A DNA stretch of 64,000 nt from AP-15 sp963750195 (GTDB lineage Bacteria; Pseudomonadota; Alphaproteobacteria; ATCC43930; CGMCC-115725). Made by a program: the position numbers and the translations under genes. Below the pieces are notes generated by a model, which saw only the letters and a program-made list of their open reading frames with translations, made no database searches and was not told the origin of the DNA. Location: assembly GCA_963750195.1 (NCBI GenBank), contig CAVVPS010000019.1:510852-574851 (forward strand), written 5' to 3'. Shown here in pieces: positions 32,927 through 42,380 of this stretch; within the stretch, counting starts at the first letter, position 1, and each line of letters begins with the position of its first letter.

Positions 32927-35611
32927 ATGCAGACGACCAACGACATCCGCACCGCGTTCCTCGACTATTTCGCGCGCAACGGCCATGTAATCGTGCCGTC
33001 GAGCCCGCTGGTGCCGCGCAACGACCCGACTCTGTTGTTCACCAACGCCGGGATGGTGCAGTTCAAGAACGTCTTTACCGGACTGGAGAAGCGCCCTTAT
33101 TCGCGGGCCGCCACCGCGCAGAAATGTGTACGCGCCGGAGGCAAGCACAACGATCTCGAAAATGTCGGCTACACCACCCGGCACCATACTTTCTTCGAGA
33201 TGCTCGGCAATTTTTCGTTCGGCGATTATTTCAAGGACCGTGCGATCACGTTGGCCTGGGAGCTGATCACTCGCGAGTTCGGCCTGCCGCGCGATCGGCT
33301 GCTGGTCACGGTCTACTCGGAGGATAACGAGGCGGCAGAATTGTGGGCGAAGATCGCCGGATTGCCCGAAGACCGTATCATCCGCATCGCAACCTCCGAC
33401 AATTTCTGGTCTATGGGCGATGTCGGCCCATGCGGGCCGTGTTCGGAGATCTTTTGGGATCACGGTCCGGCGATCCCCGGCGGCCCGCCGGGCAGCCCAG
33501 ACGCCGACGGCGACCGGTTTGTCGAGATCTGGAACCTCGTCTTTACGCAATACGATCAGCTCGCGCCCGGTGAGCGCGTGCTGTTGCCGCACCCGTCGAT
33601 CGATACCGGCATGGGGCTCGAACGCATCGCAGCGATCCTGCAAGGCAAGCACGACAATTACGACATCGACCTGTTCCGCGCGCTGATCCTGGCCTCGGCC
33701 GATGCAACGGGTGTGGCGGCCGACGGTGAGCATGCGGTTTCGCACCGGGTGATTGCAGACCATCTGCGCGCTTCGGCGTTTCTGATCGCCGACGGCGTGT
33801 TGCCGAGCAAGGAAGGGCGCGGCTATGTGCTGCGCCGGATCATGCGCCGGGCGATGCGCCACGCCCACATGCTTGGCTGCACGGAGCCGATGGTATGGCG
33901 GCTGGTGCCGGCCCTGGTGCACCAGATGGGGGCGGCCTATCCCGAGCTGGTCCGCGCCCAGCCGCTGATCGCCGAGACGCTCCTGCTCGAGGAAACGAAT
34001 TTCAAGCAGACCTTGGAGCGCGGGCTCCGCCTGCTCGAAGAGGAGACCGTCCGGCTCGGTCCCGGCGAACCGTTCCCCGGCGAGACCGCTTTCAAACTCT
34101 ACGATACCTATGGCTTTCCTCTCGATCTGACCGAAGACGTGCTGCGCGGGCAGGGCCGCCGGGTAGCGGTCGACGGATTCGAGGCAGCGATGGCACGCCA
34201 GCGCGCGGAGGCGCGCCGCAGCTGGATTGGTTCTGGCGAGGCGGCGACCGAAGCGGTCTGGCTGGGCTTGCGCGAGGATCTCGGCGCAACCGAATTTCTC
34301 GGTTATGAGACCGAAACCGCCGAAGGCGTGGTGCTGGCCATCCTGCGCGAGGGCAAGCCGGTCGGCGAGGCCGCCGCCGGCGACGAGATCGCGGTAATCG
34401 TCAACCAGACGCCGTTCTACGGCGAATCGGGCGGCCAGGTCGGCGATACCGGCGCCATTTTCTCTGCGTCGGGCGCCGAGCTGGCGGTGCGTGACACGGT
34501 CAAGAAGGCCGGTGACTTGCACGTTCATCTCGGCCGCTTGGTCCACGGCTCGCTGAAGGAAGGCGACGCGGTCGAACTGCGCATCGACGGCGCTCGCCGC
34601 CGGCGGGTGCGCGCCAACCATTCGGTGACTCACCTGTTGCACCAGGCGCTGCGCCGGCGCCTCGGCGCCCATGTGACGCAAAAGGGATCGCTGGTCGCGC
34701 CCGACCGGCTGCGCTTCGATTTCAGCCATCCGAGGGCGCTGGGCCCCGAAGACATCCTGACGATCGAGTCCGAGGTCAACGAGCGCATTCGGACCAACGC
34801 CGAGGTGGGCACACGATTGCTGACCCCGGACCGCGCCGTGGCCGAGGGGGCGTTAGCCCTGTTCGGCGAGAAATATGGCGACGAGGTGCGGGTCGTCTCG
34901 ATGGGCGGGGCCATCGACGGCGAGGATCGGGTCTATTCAGTAGAGCTGTGCGGCGGCACGCATGTCCGCAGCACCGGAGATATCGGGCTGTTCAAGATTA
35001 TCGGTGAGACCGCGATTGCCTCGGGCGTACGCCGGATCGAGGCGCTGACCGGCGCCGCCGCCGAGGCGTATCTGGCCGAGGAGGAGGGGTTGCTGCGCCA
35101 GGCGGCCGCCGCGTTGCGGACGAGCCCTGCCGAATTGCCGGCGCGGATCATCAGCCTCGTCGACGAACGGCGGCGGCTCGAACGCGAGCTTGCTGAGGCG
35201 CGCCGGGCGTTGGCCAGCGCGGGTCCGGCGACTAAAGCTGCTGCAAAGCACATCGGCGAGATCGCCTTCGACGGCCGGGTCGTCGACGATGTTTCCGGGC
35301 GCGAACTGAAATCTCTGGCCGACGAGCTGAAGCAGCGGATCGGGTCCGGCATCGTGGCCGTGGTGTCGCGCGCCGACGGCAAGGCGGCGATCGTCGTCGG
35401 CGTCACCCCCGACCTGGCTGGCCGCTTTGATGCGATCGAGCTGGTCCGGTTCGGCGCCGCGGCGCTCGGCGGCAAAGGCGGTGGCGGTCGCGCCGACTTG
35501 GCCCAGGCCGGCGGCCCCGATGCGGGGAATGCTGAAGCGGCGCTCGCGTCGGTCGAGCGCGCGGTTGCCGCCAAGACGCAAGAGACAAGTTCGGTGTCGG
35601 CAGCAGGTTAG
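32927..35611 (+). CDS. alaS: Alanyl-tRNA synthetase
   Basis: An 894-residue cytoplasmic class II synthetase that charges tRNA-Ala, close to the usual 870-890. The start MQTTNDIRTAFLDYF at 32927 was chosen over an upstream ATG because the family begins just here. Motif 2/3 regions (FFEMLGNFSFGDYFK, DTGMGLERIAAILQG) lie in the catalytic half. The editing domain has HSVTHLLHQALRR and CGGTHVRSTGDIG, the metal-binding His/Cys set. The C-Ala domain ends with GGKGGGGRADLAQAG. It is an intact essential gene and marks this part as chromosomal. Confidence 0.97.
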   Translation: MQTTNDIRTAFLDYFARNGHVIVPSSPLVPRNDPTLLFTNAGMVQFKNVFTGLEKRPYSRAATAQKCVRAGGKHNDLENVGYTTRHHTFFEMLGNFSFGDYFKDRAITLAWELITREFGLPRDRLLVTVYSEDNEAAELWAKIAGLPEDRIIRIATSDNFWSMGDVGPCGPCSEIFWDHGPAIPGGPPGSPDADGDRFVEIWNLVFTQYDQLAPGERVLLPHPSIDTGMGLERIAAILQGKHDNYDIDLFRALILASADATGVAADGEHAVSHRVIADHLRASAFLIADGVLPSKEGRGYVLRRIMRRAMRHAHMLGCTEPMVWRLVPALVHQMGAAYPELVRAQPLIAETLLLEETNFKQTLERGLRLLEEETVRLGPGEPFPGETAFKLYDTYGFPLDLTEDVLRGQGRRVAVDGFEAAMARQRAEARRSWIGSGEAATEAVWLGLREDLGATEFLGYETETAEGVVLAILREGKPVGEAAAGDEIAVIVNQTPFYGESGGQVGDTGAIFSASGAELAVRDTVKKAGDLHVHLGRLVHGSLKEGDAVELRIDGARRRRVRANHSVTHLLHQALRRRLGAHVTQKGSLVAPDRLRFDFSHPRALGPEDILTIESEVNERIRTNAEVGTRLLTPDRAVAEGALALFGEKYGDEVRVVSMGGAIDGEDRVYSVELCGGTHVRSTGDIGLFKIIGETAIASGVRRIEALTGAAAEAYLAEEEGLLRQAAAALRTSPAELPARIISLVDERRRLERELAEARRALASAGPATKAAAKHIGEIAFDGRVVDDVSGRELKSLADELKQRIGSGIVAVVSRADGKAAIVVGVTPDLAGRFDAIELVRFGAAALGGKGGGGRADLAQAGGPDAGNAEAALASVERAVAAKTQETSSVSAAG

Positions 35612-35758
35612 CCCCAATTCGCTCTCCCCCGGCCGCCTTTGCGGACCGTAACGCTCTTCGTAAATGATTGAAGTTCCAGTTGATCCGGAAAGCATTGACG
35701 CATTTTTGACGGTGCCGAACTTATTCAACCAGAGGTGGGGTGTATCGGCGAGACAGAA

Positions 35759-36643
35759 ATGATCAAGATAAAGGGTGGGCGCAAGCGGTGCATAGGAAGC
35801 CCTCTATCGGGACGATTTCTCGCCATTACTGTGGTGTTGCTGGCAGCCGCGGGGTGTCAGCCGGTGCCGTTCCATCTCGATCCCTTGAGCGTCAACGGCC
35901 GCGATGGCGGCGGCAGTCCGCCAAGCTATGATGCGCTGATGCGGATCGCAACAGCGGCCCGCTCGGGCGGGGATTACGCCAACGCTGTTGCGATTTACCG
36001 CCGGGCTGCGGAGATCCAGCCGGGAGCTGCTGCGCCGTTTGTTGGGCTTGGCGATACATTGATCGCCACCGGCGCCGTCAACGAAGCGATCCTCGCCTAT
36101 AATTCGGCGCTGGCCCGGGACAGCAGCAATCTGCCGGCGGAGATTGGGCTGGCCAGGGCCTACCTGCAAACCGGCCGGCCCGAGCTTGCGCAGGTCCCGC
36201 TTTCCAGAGCGCTTGCAGACAACCCGAATGATCCCAAGCTACTGGTGCTGCTTGGCCTGACCCAGGATGTCCAGGGGCGGCATCAGCAGGCGCAAGCGTA
36301 TTATCGGCACGGTCTGCAGGGCGCTCCGGGCGATCCGGCATTGACGGTCGATCTGGCGCTGTCGCTGGCACTTAGCGGCAATTACCCGAACGCAATCGCC
36401 GTGCTGCAACCGGTCGCCATGGCTCCGGGCGGATCAGCCCAGGAGCGGCAGACCCTGGCGCTGATCTATGGTTTGCAGGGAACCGTCACTGAAGCCGCCC
36501 GGCTCGGCCGGATCGACCTCGACGAAGCTGCGGTCGAACATAACCTCGCCTATTACCAGACCTTGCGCGCGCTGTCGCCCGAAGCCCGCGACCACGCGAT
36601 ACTGTCGGTTGGAAGCAACCGCAGCGCTATCGGTCCGTCTTGA
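35759..36643 (+). CDS. tadD: TadD-like TPR lipoprotein of the Tad pilus
   Basis: A 294-residue lipoprotein. The start MIKIKGGRKR at 35759 gives a signal segment ending in the lipobox LAAAGC. Tetratricopeptide repeats fill residues ~55-230 (YANAVAIYRRAAEIQPG, NEAILAYNSALARDSSN, RPELAQVPLSRALADNP). TadD is a periplasmic outer-membrane lipoprotein needed for Tad/Flp pilus assembly, helping the secretin. It is convergent with tadC, with 16 bp between stops, rather than in the main operon. Confidence 0.85.
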   Translation: MIKIKGGRKRCIGSPLSGRFLAITVVLLAAAGCQPVPFHLDPLSVNGRDGGGSPPSYDALMRIATAARSGGDYANAVAIYRRAAEIQPGAAAPFVGLGDTLIATGAVNEAILAYNSALARDSSNLPAEIGLARAYLQTGRPELAQVPLSRALADNPNDPKLLVLLGLTQDVQGRHQQAQAYYRHGLQGAPGDPALTVDLALSLALSGNYPNAIAVLQPVAMAPGGSAQERQTLALIYGLQGTVTEAARLGRIDLDEAAVEHNLAYYQTLRALSPEARDHAILSVGSNRSAIGPS

Positions 36644-36659
36644 TCTAGGCTCTCGCTGC

Positions 36660-37658
36660 TTAATGCTTGCTGAATGTATCCATAATATTGATCGCGGCGG
36701 GTCCGAGCAGAACAATAAACAGCGTCGGCAGGATGAATAGGATCATTGGCACGGTCAGCATCGCCGGTAACCGCGCTGCCTTTTCCTCAGCCCGGGTCAT
36801 GCGCGCCGTCCGCGAGTCGTTCGCTAAGATTCGCAATGAATGCGCCAGAGGCGTGCCGAATTTTGCGGTCTGCTGCAAGGTATTGACCACCGCTCGAATG
36901 GCATCCAAATCGGTCCGGTTGTTGAGATTTTCGAACGCCAACCGGCGGTCTGGCATAAAGGTCAGCTCGGCGGCGGTTAACGCAAACTCCTCGGCGAGTT
37001 CGGGCCAGCTGGCGGCGAGTTCGCGTGCTACACGCAGCAGGGTTGCGTCCAGGCTGAGCCCGGCCTCGGCGCAAATGACCATCAGGTCGAGCCCGTCGGG
37101 CAAGGCGAGCTGCAGCTGTTTGGCGCGTTTGCCCGCGACATTCTTCAGATAAATGTTGGGTGCATAGAACCCGAGCAGAGCTGCGGCGATTGCCGGCATA
37201 AATCGGAAATCTGGGGGGACCGGCAGCATCCGCAGCACCGAACTGTCCAGCAGCGCAGCGCAACCGAAGAGCGACGGCAGGCTGAGCCGCGCGAACAAAT
37301 AGCCGATCATTGCATCCGGCGATCTAATCCCGGCCCGGGCGAGCCTCTGCCGGGCTTCCGCGGCGTGCCGGCTGCGCAGCAGATTGAGGCTCGTTACCGC
37401 CGCGCGCATCCATCCGATCGGTCTGCGGGGTTGGCGGCGGGTTCGCGCCGAGAGCGCCTGCCGGCGCAATGTCTCTTTGCGCTCGGTGACTTGCTCGAGA
37501 CGCCGCTCGAACGCGTTCTTTGGCCGCAGCGCGTGCCAGGTCGCCGCAAGCATGGTCAGAACCGCCAACGCGGCGAGCCCCGCGATGGCGTCGTCGAGGC
37601 CGGTGCCGGCCGGCAGCCAATCGGCGATATTCAAATCTTGCGGCCTCAGGCTGATCAT
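36660..37658 (-). CDS. tadC: TadC inner-membrane assembly protein
   Basis: A 332-residue protein with the T2SS-F/GspF-like domain. An N-terminal membrane segment (DAIAGLAALAVLTMLAATW) and a basic loop come first. The conserved cytoplasmic region follows with LPDGLDLMVICAEAGLSLDA and ELTFMPDRRLAFENLNNRTD, then C-terminal helices (AMLTVPMILFILPTLFIVLL). With TadB it forms the inner-membrane platform on which the CpaF ATPase acts. Its ATG overlaps the tadB stop by 4 bp. Confidence 0.95.
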   Translation of the reverse strand: MISLRPQDLNIADWLPAGTGLDDAIAGLAALAVLTMLAATWHALRPKNAFERRLEQVTERKETLRRQALSARTRRQPRRPIGWMRAAVTSLNLLRSRHAAEARQRLARAGIRSPDAMIGYLFARLSLPSLFGCAALLDSSVLRMLPVPPDFRFMPAIAAALLGFYAPNIYLKNVAGKRAKQLQLALPDGLDLMVICAEAGLSLDATLLRVARELAASWPELAEEFALTAAELTFMPDRRLAFENLNNRTDLDAIRAVVNTLQQTAKFGTPLAHSLRILANDSRTARMTRAEEKAARLPAMLTVPMILFILPTLFIVLLGPAAINIMDTFSKH

Positions 37659-38647
37659 ATTTCGAACCGCGCCATCTTGTTCATGATCGTGACCCCGATG
37701 ACGAGCATTGCGACCGCTATTCCGTCGAGGACGTAGCCGCGCCCATCGTGGAATAGCGGCGCCAGATAGCTCGGTGAGGTCAGCATCAGCAGCCCGATCA
37801 CCACCAACGGCAGCCCACCTAGGATCATCGTCGTCGCCCGCGTTTCGCTCGACATCGCGCGGACCTTGGCGCGCATCTGGCGGCGCTTGCGCAGGGCGTC
37901 GGCGAGATTGGCGAGTGTTTCGGCGAGGTTGCCGCCGGTCTCGCGCTGGACGCTGAGGGCGATAATAAAAAACCGGAATTCCGGCATGTCGATGCGCTTG
38001 GCAATGTCCCAGAGCAGCGCTTCGAGGTCGCGCCCCATTCGCATCCCGCTCTCGACCAGGCGCAACTCGCAGCCGACCGGGTCGGCGATCTCACGACCGG
38101 CTCCGATGATTGCTTCGCTGATCGGCATGCCGGAGCGCAATGCGCGCACGATCAAGTCGATGGCATCGGGAAACAGCGCGATGAAGGCAGCAACCCGGCG
38201 CTTCCCCAGACGGCCGATGACCAGGTGGGGGAGCGCCATTCCGAGGAAGAGGCCGATCAGCACGTCGGGGACGATGCCGAGCGGTGCGACGCAGACGAGG
38301 CCGAAAATCGCAAGCGCTGCCACGCCGATCACCATGAGCCCATAGTGGCCGATGGTGATCGACCTGCCGGTGCGGGCCAGGCGGGAGGCCAGCAGTTGGC
38401 GTCGCGGCAACCAGCGGCGGGCAACGCGGTCGATCTTGGGGGTTGCGCTCTGCATCCGGGCCAAAGACTGGGCCGCGGCAGGCGCAGGAACGCCTCTCGC
38501 ACGATCGCGCACGGCGTTGAGGCGCCGCTTGTAGCGCCGATATGCCGCGCCGCCGCCGATCGCCAGGGCTATCATCAGAAAGCTCAGCGCGGCGGCGAGG
38601 GCGGACAGGATCGCCAGCCCGTCGGCCTGATCTAACGCGAAAACCAT
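37655..38647 (-). CDS. tadB: TadB inner-membrane assembly protein
   Basis: A 330-residue T2SS-F domain protein, the partner of TadC. The N-terminal helix (ILSALAAALSFLMIALAIGG) and a central pair (GLMVIGVAALAIFGLVCV) precede the conserved LFPDAIDLIVRALRSGMPIS and FFIIALSVQRETGGNLAETL. C-terminal helices follow. It sits 168 bp downstream of cpaF, the only sizeable gap within the cluster, and overlaps tadC. Confidence 0.95.
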   Translation of the reverse strand: MVFALDQADGLAILSALAAALSFLMIALAIGGGAAYRRYKRRLNAVRDRARGVPAPAAAQSLARMQSATPKIDRVARRWLPRRQLLASRLARTGRSITIGHYGLMVIGVAALAIFGLVCVAPLGIVPDVLIGLFLGMALPHLVIGRLGKRRVAAFIALFPDAIDLIVRALRSGMPISEAIIGAGREIADPVGCELRLVESGMRMGRDLEALLWDIAKRIDMPEFRFFIIALSVQRETGGNLAETLANLADALRKRRQMRAKVRAMSSETRATTMILGGLPLVVIGLLMLTSPSYLAPLFHDGRGYVLDGIAVAMLVIGVTIMNKMARFEI

Positions 38648-38815
38648 GCTTCACCACACGACCGAGGAATAGGCCATCTTGAACAAAGGGCACTCATTCA
38701 CTGCGCAGCTCATTCCGATATCGATGCGCCAGCCGATTTGCCCCCAGCTCTCCGCCAGCGATAGACCTGTCTTTGTCGAGGGTCGAAAAGTGTTATCGAT
38801 GACAGCAAATATTCT

Positions 38816-40489
38816 TCAAATTATTTCGAGCAATGGCCGGTCGAGACCGAAATATTCGGCGCGCGGCAGAAAGTGTGGACGCACGCCACTCGACTTGAAG
38901 GTTCCGCGCAGCCGTCCGTCCGTGCTTTCGCCCTGGAACTGAAAGCTAAACAGTTCCTGGGTCGTTATGATGTCGCCCTCCATCCCGACGACCTCGATCA
39001 CGTCGGTCACACGCCGGACGCCGTCGCGCATCCGGTTGACTTGCAAGATCAGATTGACCGCCGCAGCGATCTGGGTCCGCACCGCATGCGAGGGCAGATT
39101 GATGCCGGTCATCCCGACCATGTTTTCGAGCCGGGTCAGAGCCTCGCGCGGGCGATTGGCATGGATGGTACTCATCGAGCCGTCATGCCCGGTGTTCATC
39201 GCCTGTAGCACATCGAGGGCCTCGGCGCCGCGGATCTCGCCGAGAATGATGCGGTCCGGGCGCATGCGTAGGGCGTTGCGCAGCAGATCGCGCATCGTGA
39301 TCTCGCCGCTGCCTTCGAGGTTGGGCGGGCGGGTTTCCAACCGCACGACATGGGGTTGCTGCAATTGCAGCTCGGCGGCGTCCTCGATCGTCACGGTGCG
39401 CTCGGTGGGGTCGATCAGCCGCGACAGCGCGTTCAGCAGAGTCGTCTTGCCCGATCCCGTGCCGCCTGAAATCAGAATGTTGAGCCGGCAGCGTGCGGCG
39501 ATCTTCAGCAAAGTGGACATTTCCGGCGAGATGTTCGCCTGCTGCGCCATCGTGTCGAGAGTGATGGTCTTTTTCGAAAATTTACGGATCGAGATCGAGG
39601 GCCCGTCAATCGCCAATGGCGGAATGATGATGTTGACGCGGCTGCCGTCGGGCAGGCGGGCGTCGACGAGCGGGCGCAACTCGTCAATGCGGCGGCCGAT
39701 CCGGGTGACGATCTTGGTCGCAACATTCATGACGTGCTGATCATCGCGGAACGACACGTCGGTGGGTTCGAGCTTGCCGCGCCGCTCGACATAGACCTGC
39801 TTTGCCCCGTTGACCATGATGTCGGTGACGGTCTCGTCCTCGATCAGCGGTTCGAGCGGGCCGAGGCCGAGCATGTCCGCGACCAGGGATTGGACCAGCT
39901 CGCGCTGCTCGACGAAATTGAGCTGGATCTTGGTCTCGCCGAGCAATTCCTTGACCCAGCCGTCGAGCTGCGCCTCGAAGGTGGCGCGCGGCATCGCGGC
40001 CGCGGCGGCGACGTCCATGTGTTCGAGGACAAGCGGCTGGATTTGCGTCTTTGCGGCCTCGATCGCCGAGCGGTTGGAGTGGCGCTGCCCGGTGGGCTTT
40101 TCGGGTTCCGCCTCCGGGATCGGCGGGCTCAGCAGCGCCTGCATCAGCGCCGTGATCAGATCGCGGCGCTCGAGCGCGTTGACCTCAATCCCGTTCCGCG
40201 GGAGATAGGCCTGCACTGCGGTCTCGACGACCTTGGCAAGCTCGCCCCGGCTCAAGATCAGCCGTCGCTCGGGGCGGATTTCGCTATTTAGACGAGCCAG
40301 GACTTCGGCGCGCGCCCGCGCTAGACGGTCTTCTTGGGAAGTGCGGGCCGCCGGCTCGGCGAGGGGCGCTGCAGCCGGGGCGGCCGGAGGCGCGGCCACC
40401 GCCGCATTCGGGGCGCGGCGCTGAGACAATCCGGCGATGCGCGCGTCGAGCGCGTTCTCGCCTTCGGGCCGTTTGAAATACCCTACCAC
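38816..40489 (-). CDS. cpaF: CpaF/TadA secretion ATPase of the Tad pilus
   Basis: A 557-residue hexameric ATPase that drives Flp pilus assembly. An Ala/Pro-rich N-terminal ~60 residues is followed by a helical region, then LGLGPLEPLIEDETVTDIMV. Walker A SGGTGSGKTT lies at residues 341-350, and further on come the Asp box EDAAELQLQQPH and Walker B region MRPDRIILGEIRGAEAL with the nearby HANRPREAL His box. It is longer than most CpaF (about 430-500) because of the N-terminal extension. The cpaE stop overlaps its start by 7 bp. Confidence 0.95.
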   Translation of the reverse strand: MVGYFKRPEGENALDARIAGLSQRRAPNAAVAAPPAAPAAAPLAEPAARTSQEDRLARARAEVLARLNSEIRPERRLILSRGELAKVVETAVQAYLPRNGIEVNALERRDLITALMQALLSPPIPEAEPEKPTGQRHSNRSAIEAAKTQIQPLVLEHMDVAAAAAMPRATFEAQLDGWVKELLGETKIQLNFVEQRELVQSLVADMLGLGPLEPLIEDETVTDIMVNGAKQVYVERRGKLEPTDVSFRDDQHVMNVATKIVTRIGRRIDELRPLVDARLPDGSRVNIIIPPLAIDGPSISIRKFSKKTITLDTMAQQANISPEMSTLLKIAARCRLNILISGGTGSGKTTLLNALSRLIDPTERTVTIEDAAELQLQQPHVVRLETRPPNLEGSGEITMRDLLRNALRMRPDRIILGEIRGAEALDVLQAMNTGHDGSMSTIHANRPREALTRLENMVGMTGINLPSHAVRTQIAAAVNLILQVNRMRDGVRRVTDVIEVVGMEGDIITTQELFSFQFQGESTDGRLRGTFKSSGVRPHFLPRAEYFGLDRPLLEII

Positions 40490-41688
40490 AGCGAGCGCAA
40501 CGCGAACCGACGGCGCTTGGGAGTGCTCGTGGCGGGGCCGGCGACGAGTTCGGCGAGGCGTCGGAATTCGCGCACGACCGGGCTGCGCGGGGCGGCGACC
40601 GGAAGCGGCTGGCCTGTGTTGGCCGCCGCGCCCGCCGATTTCGGGTCGAAGGAAATGGTCATGTCGAGCGCCTTGCCGACCCCCTTTTCAAATTCGCCCT
40701 TGCCAATCAGCGCCCGGCTTCCGCTGGCGCCGGCCTCGACCAGCCAGAGGCGAACCTGCGGCGCCTGTTCGCGCATCAGGGTTTGCAACCGGATCGTGTC
40801 GCGTAACCCGGCGAGACTGCGCTCGCAGATCACCACCACGTGGGCCGCGGCGGCGAGCATGACCCGCTGCACCGGGGTGGCGGCGCGCGGCAGATCGACC
40901 ACGACCCGCGAAAATTTGCGCCGCAGCTCGTAGAGCAGCATGTCGATGGCGCCGGCGTCGATCATCAGATGCTGTGCCGCTGACGCCTCGGTCGCCAGCA
41001 CCCGCAGATTGTCGGTGACCTTGACCATCGCCCGATCGATGAACAGGCTGTCGATGCGCGAGGGCTGCTCTAGCGCTTCGTACAACCCGCTGCCGGGGTC
41101 GGTATCGAGCTTGAGCGCAACCGTGCCGAAATGCAGATCGAGATCGAGGAGGGCGGTCAATTCCGCACGATCCTCGGCGAGCAGCCAGGCACAGCCGACA
41201 GCGGTGGTCGTCGCCCCGACGCCACCGCGGCTGCCGACGAACACGATCACCTGGCCGAGCCCGCCATCGCCGGCCGCCGCCGGGCCTCCGGTTTGATTTT
41301 GCAGGACAACCGCCAGGGCATCACGGCTCGGCGGTTTGACCAAGTAGTCGTTGGCGCCTGCGGCCAGCAGGTCGCGGTAGAGTGTGACATCGTTGACGGT
41401 GCCGAGCCCGACCAGCGCCAGATCGGCCCCGCCCATGGCCCGCACCGCCCCGATCTCGGCGATCGGCGCCGGCAGATCGGTGAGGTCGAGAAGCACGATC
41501 CGCGGCGCGAGACCCGAGCGGATGCGGTGCAATGCGAGGTCGGGTGTATCCGCGATCGAGAGCTCGTCATCCAGTTGCAATTCGCGGATCACCCCTTCCA
41601 GGCGATCGAGCGTCGCCTCGTCGCGGGTAACGGCGAGGACGCCCTCGCGCACGGGCTTGCTTGCGACTGCCGCGCTCAGAGATTTCAC
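40483..41688 (-). CDS. cpaE: CpaE-like pilus localisation ATPase
   Basis: A 401-residue protein. The GTG at 41688 overlaps the cpaD stop (GTGA) and was chosen for that coupling. The N-terminal ~130 residues form a receiver-like pseudo-domain (IVLLDLTDLPAPIAEI, GANDYLVKPPSRDAL). The C-terminal ParA/MinD-like domain has GSRGGVGATTTAVG, the lysine-poor P-loop typical of CpaE. CpaE positions the pilus machine, often at a pole. Confidence 0.9.
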   Translation of the reverse strand: MKSLSAAVASKPVREGVLAVTRDEATLDRLEGVIRELQLDDELSIADTPDLALHRIRSGLAPRIVLLDLTDLPAPIAEIGAVRAMGGADLALVGLGTVNDVTLYRDLLAAGANDYLVKPPSRDALAVVLQNQTGGPAAAGDGGLGQVIVFVGSRGGVGATTTAVGCAWLLAEDRAELTALLDLDLHFGTVALKLDTDPGSGLYEALEQPSRIDSLFIDRAMVKVTDNLRVLATEASAAQHLMIDAGAIDMLLYELRRKFSRVVVDLPRAATPVQRVMLAAAAHVVVICERSLAGLRDTIRLQTLMREQAPQVRLWLVEAGASGSRALIGKGEFEKGVGKALDMTISFDPKSAGAAANTGQPLPVAAPRSPVVREFRRLAELVAGPATSTPKRRRFALRSLW

Positions 41689-42365
41689 TGGTCGCCTGTC
41701 CCTGCGGTCGATGAGTCGGTCGGCGGAGCGCCGCCTGAGGACACCGCAATTGGCCCCAATTGGGCCTCCTCCGGCAGCACGACCTTGTCGTTGAGGTAGC
41801 GGCCGACGGCGGCGGCTGCCGGCTTGCCGTCCGCCGCCGCAAGCGTGCGGCTCTGAGCGAGATCGCCCGGGTTGGCCACCATCAGGCCGAGATTGACCGC
41901 AGTGGCGCAGCCGAAATTGCTCGGGGGCGCGTTGGTGAAGTCGTTCGCGCGCGGCATGCTCCAATTCGGGCAGGGCGGCAGGGTGACGGCGTAGCGGCCG
42001 ACCATGACGATGGCGCGATTGGGCGGGACCACCGCTATCGGGCGGGCGTCGGCAACGATGCCCCAGCGCAGCAGCCGACTCGAGATCGCTGCAACGCGTG
42101 CATCGGCCAGCGGCGGCGCGCCCGAGGCTGCGATCGCCACCCGGTCGGCTGGTTGTATGGCGCCACTGGCGACGAGCCGGTCGAGATGTGCGGCTTCGCC
42201 CGCGCCGAGCCGGGCCGAGCCTGGGACGAAAGCGAGCGCCAGCTGGCTGGTGGCGCCATCGACCTGAAGCCGGTTCGGCGCTTCGATCTTGGTGTATTCG
42301 GCGGCCCCGGGAGCGCAGGCGGCCAGCGCCAGCGCGAGTGCGATTGGATAGAAATACTGCGTCAT
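41685..42365 (-). CDS. cpaD: CpaD pilus biogenesis lipoprotein
   Basis: A 226-residue lipoprotein: signal MTQYFYPIALALALAAC with the lipid-accepting Cys at about residue 17. The CpaD domain includes ISSRLLRWGIVADARPIAVV, VTLPPCPNWSMPRANDF and PPSNFGCATAVNLGLMVANPG. CpaD is an outer-membrane-associated partner of the CpaC secretin. It is separated by 15 bp from cpaC and overlaps cpaE. Confidence 0.9.
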   Translation of the reverse strand: MTQYFYPIALALALAACAPGAAEYTKIEAPNRLQVDGATSQLALAFVPGSARLGAGEAAHLDRLVASGAIQPADRVAIAASGAPPLADARVAAISSRLLRWGIVADARPIAVVPPNRAIVMVGRYAVTLPPCPNWSMPRANDFTNAPPSNFGCATAVNLGLMVANPGDLAQSRTLAAADGKPAAAAVGRYLNDKVVLPEEAQLGPIAVSSGGAPPTDSSTAGTGDQ

Positions 42366-42380
42366 CGCGTGTCCCTCCTT

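Noticed and set aside
32855..34729. Very long minus-strand open frame across alaS
   Set aside because: It is the shadow of the alaS coding sequence, which is unmistakable on the plus strand.
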